Source: Undibacterium hunanense
GTDB taxonomy: Bacteria > Pseudomonadota > Gammaproteobacteria > Burkholderiales > Burkholderiaceae_D
Assembly (NCBI RefSeq): GCF_014284335.1
Contig: NZ_JACOGF010000007.1
Span: 62,001 to 126,000 of the forward strand
DNA length: 64,000 bases
Direction: 5' to 3'
Positions 59,021 to 64,000 of this stretch are shown here, piece after piece. Every line of letters starts with the position of its first letter. The stretch's first letter is position 1. The notes beneath the pieces are model-generated. The model saw only the letters and a list, made by a program, of their open reading frames with translations, was not told where the DNA came from and made no database searches. The translations under genes were made by a program, and so were the position numbers.

Positions 59021-61450
59021 TTATGCTGGCAAGCGTTCGAATTGACGCGTATCGACCTGGGCTTTTTCTGGTTCATGCCACGGATCAGATTCACCTTCCA
59101 GGGCAAACAGCAGACGCTGGTACAGGTCTTTGCGACGCTCGTCATCTTCGAGGATGATTTTCTTCACATAGTCAAGACCGACACGGGCGAGGTAATGCAC
59201 GGTGCGTTCCAGATACCAGCCTTCTTCGCGATACAGTTGCAGGAAAGCGCCGGTATATTCCATGACTTCTTCATGGGTTTTCAGTTTGACCAGGAATTGC
59301 GCGACTTCGGTTTTGATACCGCCATTGCCGCCTACATAAATTTCCCAACCAGAATCGACACCGATCACACCAACGTCCTTGATACCGGCCTCGGCGCAAT
59401 TGCGCGGGCAACCGGATACGGCCAGCTTGACCTTGTGCGGTGAATACATGCGCGCCAGTTCTCGTTCCAGCTGCTGTCCCATGAGGGTGGAATTTTGCGT
59501 ACCGAAGCGGCACCATTCACTACCCACACAGGTTTTTACGGTACGCAAACCCTTGGCATATGCCAGGCCTGATGGCATGCCCAGGTCTTGCCATACTGCG
59601 CGCAAGTCTTCTTTCTTCACCCCCAGCAAGTCGATACGCTGGCCACCGGTGACCTTGACTGTCGGTATGTTGAATTTATCGACGACGTCGGCAATCCTGC
59701 GCAATTCGCTGGCATTGGTTTCACCACCCCACATACGCGGGATGACGGAATAAGTACCATCCTTCTGGATATTCGCGTGTGAACGTTCATTGATGAAACG
59801 CGATTGCGGATCATCCTTGGCTTCACGCGGCCATGTGGAAATCAGGTAATAATTGATGGCCGGACGGCAGCTGGAGCAACCATTCGGTGTGCGCCATTCC
59901 ATGAATTCCTGTACGCCTGCAACAGTCAGCAGCTTGTTGGCCTTGATGGCATCGCGCACTTGCTGATGGCTATGATCAGTACACGAGCACATGGGTTTGA
60001 CTTTTGAAGCCGTTGAATAATCACCACCGGCGGTGAACATGATGATCTGCTCTACCAGCCCGGTACATGAACCGCAGGATGCTGATGCCTTGGTATGCTT
60101 GCGCACGTCATCCAGCGTGAACAGGCCTTTTTCCTTGATGGCCTTGACGATGGTGCCCTTGCAGACGCCGTTACAGCCACAGACCTCGGCCTCATCCGGC
60201 ATGGCAGCGGCTTTGGTATGGCCTTCATGACCCACGTCGCCGGTATTCGATTCACCAAACATCAGTGAATCGCGGATTTCAGAAATATTCTTGCCTTCGC
60301 GCAGCAGTTTGAAATACCAGCTGCCATCGACAGTATCGCCATATAAACAGGCACCAATCAGCTTGTCATCCTTGACAACAAGCTTCTTGTAGACGCCACC
60401 TATGGGGTCAGACAAGATGATTTCTTCAGTATCTTTACCCCCCATGAATTCACCGGCAGAAAACAGATCGATGCCAGTCACTTTCAGTTTGGTGGATGTG
60501 ACTGAACCTTGATAACGACCAATCCCGAAATTCGCCAGATGATTGGCACAGACCTTGGCCATTTCAAACAGAGGTGCGACCAGACCATACACCGTGCCGC
60601 GATGGTTCACGCATTCGCCGACGGAATAAATACGCGGATCATAGGTCTGCATGGTGTCATTGACGATGATACCGCGATTGCAGTACAGACCGGCAGATTC
60701 TGCCAGGGCCGTGTTGGGGCGTATGCCGACAGCCATGACGATCAGTTGCGCCGGGATTTCCAGGCCATCGGTAAAGCGTATGGATTTCACATGGCCATTT
60801 TCATCACCGGTGATGGCTTCGGTATTTTTTTCAAGCAGAAAATTCAGGCCACGGTCTTCCAGGGATTTTTGCAGCATCTTGCCGGCAACAGGATCCAGCT
60901 GACGTTCCATCAACCATCCAGGCAGATGCACGACTGAGACGCTCATGCCGCGCATTTTCAAGCCATTGGCTGCTTCCAGGCCCAACAGGCCGCCACCGAT
61001 GACGACAGCGTGCGTATGCTTTTCTGCCGCCTCTATCATGGTATTCGTGTCGTAGATATCACGGTAGGCGATCACGCCCTTGAGGTCTTTGCCAGGTACC
61101 GGCAACATGAAAGGAGTGGAACCGGTCGCCAGCAACAGGCGGTCGTATTCGGTCTGTGTATCGTCTTCGGCAATCACGATGCGTTTGTGACGATCGATTT
61201 TGGTGATTTTTTTACCGAGATGCAGGGTGATATTATTTTCTTCATACCAATCGACATCATTGAGCATGATGTCCTTGATCGTCTGCTCACCCGCCAGCAC
61301 CGGTGACAATAGGATGCGGTTGTAGTTGGCATAGGGTTCTGCACCAAAAACGGTAATGTCGTACAAATCCGGGGCAATCTTGATCAACTCTTCAAGGGTA
61401 CGCACACCTGCCATACCATTCCCGACCATCACTAGCTTTAATTTCTTCAT
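59021..61450 (-). CDS. nirB: Nitrite reductase large subunit, NAD(P)H-dependent
   Basis: An 809-residue protein. It begins with an FAD/NAD module (LKLVMVGNGMAGVRTLEELIKIAPDLYDITVFGAEPYANYNRILLSPVLAGE). Two [2Fe-2S] BFD-like segments follow (EVCGCNGVCKGTIV ... SCGSCTGLVEQ and MCSCTDHSHQQVRD ... NGCSSCRPAINYYL). The sirohaem/[4Fe-4S] core comes last, with TCVGSEWCRFGTQNST and VSGCPRNCAEAGIKDVGVIGV (four Cys cluster ligands). It reduces nitrite to ammonium in the cytoplasm with NirD. A sigma-54-type promoter lies 33 bases upstream, so it is probably controlled by nitrogen status. The divergent narK transport gene shares the regulatory region. Confidence 0.96.
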   Translation of the reverse strand: MKKLKLVMVGNGMAGVRTLEELIKIAPDLYDITVFGAEPYANYNRILLSPVLAGEQTIKDIMLNDVDWYEENNITLHLGKKITKIDRHKRIVIAEDDTQTEYDRLLLATGSTPFMLPVPGKDLKGVIAYRDIYDTNTMIEAAEKHTHAVVIGGGLLGLEAANGLKMRGMSVSVVHLPGWLMERQLDPVAGKMLQKSLEDRGLNFLLEKNTEAITGDENGHVKSIRFTDGLEIPAQLIVMAVGIRPNTALAESAGLYCNRGIIVNDTMQTYDPRIYSVGECVNHRGTVYGLVAPLFEMAKVCANHLANFGIGRYQGSVTSTKLKVTGIDLFSAGEFMGGKDTEEIILSDPIGGVYKKLVVKDDKLIGACLYGDTVDGSWYFKLLREGKNISEIRDSLMFGESNTGDVGHEGHTKAAAMPDEAEVCGCNGVCKGTIVKAIKEKGLFTLDDVRKHTKASASCGSCTGLVEQIIMFTAGGDYSTASKVKPMCSCTDHSHQQVRDAIKANKLLTVAGVQEFMEWRTPNGCSSCRPAINYYLISTWPREAKDDPQSRFINERSHANIQKDGTYSVIPRMWGGETNASELRRIADVVDKFNIPTVKVTGGQRIDLLGVKKEDLRAVWQDLGMPSGLAYAKGLRTVKTCVGSEWCRFGTQNSTLMGQQLERELARMYSPHKVKLAVSGCPRNCAEAGIKDVGVIGVDSGWEIYVGGNGGIKTEVAQFLVKLKTHEEVMEYTGAFLQLYREEGWYLERTVHYLARVGLDYVKKIILEDDERRKDLYQRLLFALEGESDPWHEPEKAQVDTRQFERLPA

Positions 61451-61482
61451 GGCTGCTCCTTTACATGTCTCCGCAATCTCTA

Positions 61483-61498
61483 AGCAAGAGCAATGCCA
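61483..61498 (-). promoter_or_regulatory. Sigma-54 promoter of nirB
   Basis: Read on the minus strand, TGGCATTGCTCTTGCT matches the sigma-54 consensus TGGCACG-N4-TTGCW at 14 of 16 positions when free positions are counted, with the essential GG and GC correctly spaced. It lies 33 bases upstream of nirB. Confidence 0.72.
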
Positions 61499-61677
61499 GT
61501 TCGAAATTTCCAGGTAGCCAAGTTTCTCGCTTTATTCTGCGCGCACCAATAAAACCATATATAAAACAGCTTTGCACAGGTAAAACCAACAATTAATCAA
61601 TCAGCAGGATGAGTAATGCCACTTGCTGAAGCGTGATATCAAAAACCTATTTTTTACAAAAAATAAATTGGCCAAAC

Positions 61678-61692
61678 TGGTGCATTGCACCA
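61678..61692. promoter_or_regulatory. Palindrome TGGTGCA-T-TGCACCA between nirB and narK
   Basis: A perfect 7-1-7 dyad, about 90 bp upstream of the narK sigma-54 site and about 190 bp from that of nirB. Distances suit an enhancer site. The half-sites GGTGCA and TGCACC are those of NtrC sites but in outward order, so it may be bound by NtrC in a non-standard arrangement or by another regulator. The rest of the 369-base gap is AT-rich; no gene was seen. Confidence 0.55.
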
Positions 61693-61772
61693 TTTAATTT
61701 ACGTGACGCACATTTTTTGCACATTTCGTTCTGCTGCAAGCAAGTAAACAGCCCATTTCCTGCACGATTTCA

Positions 61773-61788
61773 TGGCACGGCACTTGCA
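61773..61788 (+). promoter_or_regulatory. Sigma-54 promoter of narK
   Basis: TGGCACGGCACTTGCA is a full match to the sigma-54 consensus TGGCACG-N4-TTGCW. It lies 32 bases upstream of the narK start codon. Confidence 0.88.
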
Positions 61789-61819
61789 AGTGGCATGCTC
61801 GTTCATCATTGGAGCGATC

Positions 61820-63034
61820 ATGCAAAAAACATCATTCTGGAAAGCAGGCCATCCGCCGACACTGCTAGCAGCTTTCTTTTACTTCGATCTGAGTTTCATG
61901 GTCTGGGTACTGCTGGGTCCGCTGGCGATACAGATATCCAAAGACCTGGGGCTGACCGCCGCACAAAAGGGTCTGATCGTTGCCACCCCGTTGCTGGCTG
62001 GTGCATTGTTACGCATCGTGATGGGTATCCTGGTCGATCATCTGAAACCCAAAAAAGCCGGTCTTATTGGTCAGGTCGTGGTGCTGGCAGGCCTGTGCTG
62101 GGCATGGCTGGGCAATATACATACGTATGAACAGTTATTATTTCTGGGTGTGATTTTAGGTGTGGCCGGCTCTGCCTTTGCGGTTGCACTGCCACTGGCG
62201 TCGCGCTGGTATCCGCCAGAGCATCAGGGCACGGCGCTGGGTATTGCCGGTGCGGGTAATTCCGGCACTGCTTTTGCTGCCCTGTTTGCACCAGCACTGG
62301 CGATTGCCTACGGCTGGTCGAATGTGTTTGGACTGGCCCTGATCCCATTGATAGTGGCACTGATTGTCTACCTGATTTTTGCCAAGGATGCGCCGGGTGA
62401 AACACCCAGCAAATCACTGGGTGAATACCTGGCCGTACTGAAGGATAAGGATGCCTGGTGGTTCATGTTCTTCTATAGTGTGACCTTCGGTGGTTTTTCT
62501 GGCCTGGCATCGTCACTGACCATTTATTTCAATACGCAATATGGTCTGTCGCCTGTCCACGCTGGTTATTTCACTGCGGCCTGTGTATTTGCTGGTTCAC
62601 TGGTGCGTCCGTTCGGTGGCCGCATTGCAGACCGTATCGGTGGTATCAAGACACTGTCGGTGATGTACACCGTTGCTGCGGCCTTCCTGTTTATAGCTGC
62701 GACTGGCTTGCAGTCATCCGTGGCTGCCGTGGTCGTCTTTGTGATCGCCATGCTGGCACTGGGTACCGGTAATGGGGCAGTGTTCCAGCTGGTACCGCAA
62801 CGCTTCCGCAAAGAGATGGGCGTCATGACCGGTCTGGTGGGTATGGCCGGTGGTGTCGGTGGTTTTTATCTGGCGGCCAGTATGGGTTATTCACGCCAGA
62901 TCACCGGCAGCTATCAACTGGGTCTGTCAATTTTTGCCGGTCTGGCGATTGTCGCCCTGCTCGGTTTATCATTGGTGAAGAAGCGCTGGCGCACCACCTG
63001 GGGTTCTGCTGCCATGACCACTGCAAAAATCTGA
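61820..63034 (+). CDS. narK: Nitrate/nitrite transporter (MFS, NarK/NasA family)
   Basis: A 404-residue MFS transporter with 12 predicted helices. The ATG at 61820 has GGAG 5 nt upstream, whereas a longer in-frame start would overlap the sigma-54 promoter. The nitrate-signature motifs are present: GIAGAGNSGTAFAALFAPALA and GTGNGAVFQLVPQRF. Other NNP-family blocks include FDLSFMVWVLLGPLAIQISKDLGL and LRIVMGILVDHLKPKKAG. It imports nitrate, here for assimilation, as the divergent genes encode nitrite and nitrate reductase. The name narK is used in the broad sense; nasA is also used for assimilation types. The PP2C-kinase gene follows 23 nt later. Confidence 0.93.
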   Translation: MQKTSFWKAGHPPTLLAAFFYFDLSFMVWVLLGPLAIQISKDLGLTAAQKGLIVATPLLAGALLRIVMGILVDHLKPKKAGLIGQVVVLAGLCWAWLGNIHTYEQLLFLGVILGVAGSAFAVALPLASRWYPPEHQGTALGIAGAGNSGTAFAALFAPALAIAYGWSNVFGLALIPLIVALIVYLIFAKDAPGETPSKSLGEYLAVLKDKDAWWFMFFYSVTFGGFSGLASSLTIYFNTQYGLSPVHAGYFTAACVFAGSLVRPFGGRIADRIGGIKTLSVMYTVAAAFLFIAATGLQSSVAAVVVFVIAMLALGTGNGAVFQLVPQRFRKEMGVMTGLVGMAGGVGGFYLAASMGYSRQITGSYQLGLSIFAGLAIVALLGLSLVKKRWRTTWGSAAMTTAKI

Positions 63035-63057
63035 TCAACTGAGAGCTATCCCACACC

Positions 63058-64000
63058 ATGCCACTCATCGTCACCACCGGCTATCAGTCTGTCGCAGGCG
63101 TGCGTAGCCGCAATGAAGATTTTGTCGGCATGGTGACACCCGGTGAGCCGGAACTGTCAAGCAAGGGCATGATACTGGCCGTCGCCGACGGCGTATCCGG
63201 CAGTGAAGGCGGGCGCGAGGCGGCAGAATATGTCGTGCGCGGTTTACTGACTGATTATTACGCCACCCCGGATACCTGGGAAGTCACCACGGCACTGGAA
63301 AAAGTCGTGGTCGCCATGAATAGCTGGGTACAGCAGCAAGGCTCGGTCAGGCGCGAGCTGGCTGGCATGGCCACCACTCTGACTACCCTGGTATTGCGTG
63401 GACGCATGTATTACAGCGCCCATGTCGGCGATACCCGCTGCTATCTGCTGCGTAATGGCAACTTGCAGAAGTTGACCCAGGACCATGTCTGGGACAGACC
63501 GGAAATGCAGCATGTGCTGACGCGGGCGATAGGCCTGGATTCGCACCTGGTCATCGACCATGGCATGGGTGAACTGCGTGCCGGTGATGTGTTCTTGCTG
63601 GCCAGTGACGGTGTCTGGGCTGCCATCAGCGAATATGACCTGAATGATTTTCTGCAACAAGTCAGCGCCCAAAGCCTGAGCCCGGACCTGGCCTGCACTG
63701 GCCTGTGTGAAGCCGCCATGAAGGCCGGCTCACAAGACAATTGCAGTGCCCTGGTCGTGCGTGTCAATGAATTGCCGGAAGGTGATTTGCGCGATGCCAT
63801 TACCGAATTACATGTCCTGCCCGTACCACCCCGCATGAAACCTGGCCAGACGCTGGATGGCTATGTGATAGATGAAGTCATGCATACCTCGCAGACCACG
63901 CTGCTGTACCGGGTGACCGATCCAGTCCATCACCGCAAGCTGGTGCTGAAGACCCTGCACCCCGACCGCGCCACAGACGCCCAGGAACGTTCTGCCTTTG
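63058..64000 (+). CDS. Bifunctional PP2C phosphatase/Ser-Thr kinase (3' end outside window)
   Basis: Starts at ATG 63058, 23 nt after narK, and runs off the window; 314 residues are visible. Residues 1-245 are a PP2C-type phosphatase with the metal-binding motifs SRNEDF, LAVADGVSGSEGGREAAE, AHVGDTRCYLLRNG, LLASDGVW and QDNCSALVVRV. From about residue 265 a kinase domain begins (LDGYVIDEVMHTSQTTLLYRV ... RKLVLKTLHPD), where the second Lys of VLKTL is the likely ATP-binding Lys. Such fusion proteins occur next to nitrate assimilation genes in Pseudomonas as well, suggesting regulation of transport or reduction by phosphorylation; the target is unknown. Position and spacing imply cotranscription with narK from the sigma-54 promoter. 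Confidence 0.85.
   Translation, partial: MPLIVTTGYQSVAGVRSRNEDFVGMVTPGEPELSSKGMILAVADGVSGSEGGREAAEYVVRGLLTDYYATPDTWEVTTALEKVVVAMNSWVQQQGSVRRELAGMATTLTTLVLRGRMYYSAHVGDTRCYLLRNGNLQKLTQDHVWDRPEMQHVLTRAIGLDSHLVIDHGMGELRAGDVFLLASDGVWAAISEYDLNDFLQQVSAQSLSPDLACTGLCEAAMKAGSQDNCSALVVRVNELPEGDLRDAITELHVLPVPPRMKPGQTLDGYVIDEVMHTSQTTLLYRVTDPVHHRKLVLKTLHPDRATDAQERSAF

Overview
The window reads as chromosomal DNA of a betaproteobacterium, most likely Oxalobacteraceae (Undibacterium-like). The reasons are a lipoyl-bearing E3 in an aceE-aceF-lpdA cluster, a DUF2322 protein, a small Trp-rich TIGR04438-type protein, a holC plus small-protein pair, the long form of LeuA, and a nitrate assimilation locus with a PP2C/kinase fusion. 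The genus is inference; no rRNA or tRNA lies in the window. Gene density is high, GC looks moderate, and no phage, IS transposase or CRISPR array was seen.

Layout. 1-3.1 kb: end of an FtsX-type ABC permease, a LolA-like periplasmic protein and an outer-membrane beta-barrel protein. 3.1-6.6 kb: a membrane protein whose 3' end overlaps a diguanylate cyclase, then an HPt/HD-GYP protein with a GNAT. 6.9-11 kb: a methyltransferase and an M16 peptidase. 11.2-17.5 kb: pyruvate dehydrogenase (aceE, aceF, lpdA) with two lipoyl domains on E3. 17.8-23.3 kb: a PQQ-propeller lipoprotein, DUF2322 and a TonB-dependent receptor. 23.7-28 kb: folD, oligopeptidase A, a DUF4124-glutaredoxin protein, holC and a small protein. 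28.2-34.3 kb: dadA, an Lrp-type regulator, a LivK-type binding protein, cytochrome c, a Trp-rich protein, a LysR regulator and lgt. 34.4-36.6 kb: leuA behind a roughly 460-nt leader with two leucine-rich short ORFs and an attenuator-like structure. 36.6-39.9 kb: a MocR regulator divergent from OsmC, PaiB and GNAT genes. 40-43.6 kb: an M13 peptidase and a GAF plus GspE-N protein lacking its ATPase.

43.7-53.7 kb (minus strand) holds the most unusual locus. It is a tight five-gene operon: TpsB transporter, exported TPR-CHAT protease, TpsA beta-helix exoprotein, CHASE2 adenylate cyclase and exported FecR-like protein. Gaps are 11 nt and 22 nt, with two 4-nt overlaps. Four products are predicted to be exported, and the fifth senses the periplasm and makes cAMP. 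TpsA ends in a Cys...GRGG motif like that of cyanobacterial relatives. My working model, which is inference, is a surface exoprotein system with its own protease and second-messenger readout.

54-64 kb: GFA, LysE and GNAT genes, then nitrate assimilation (nasA, nirD, nirB on minus; narK and a PP2C-kinase on plus). Near-perfect sigma-54 promoters face both ways from the nirB/narK gap. A 163-bp MITE-like element with 17-bp perfect terminal inverted repeats sits between nasA and nirD and supplies the last base of the nirD stop codon.
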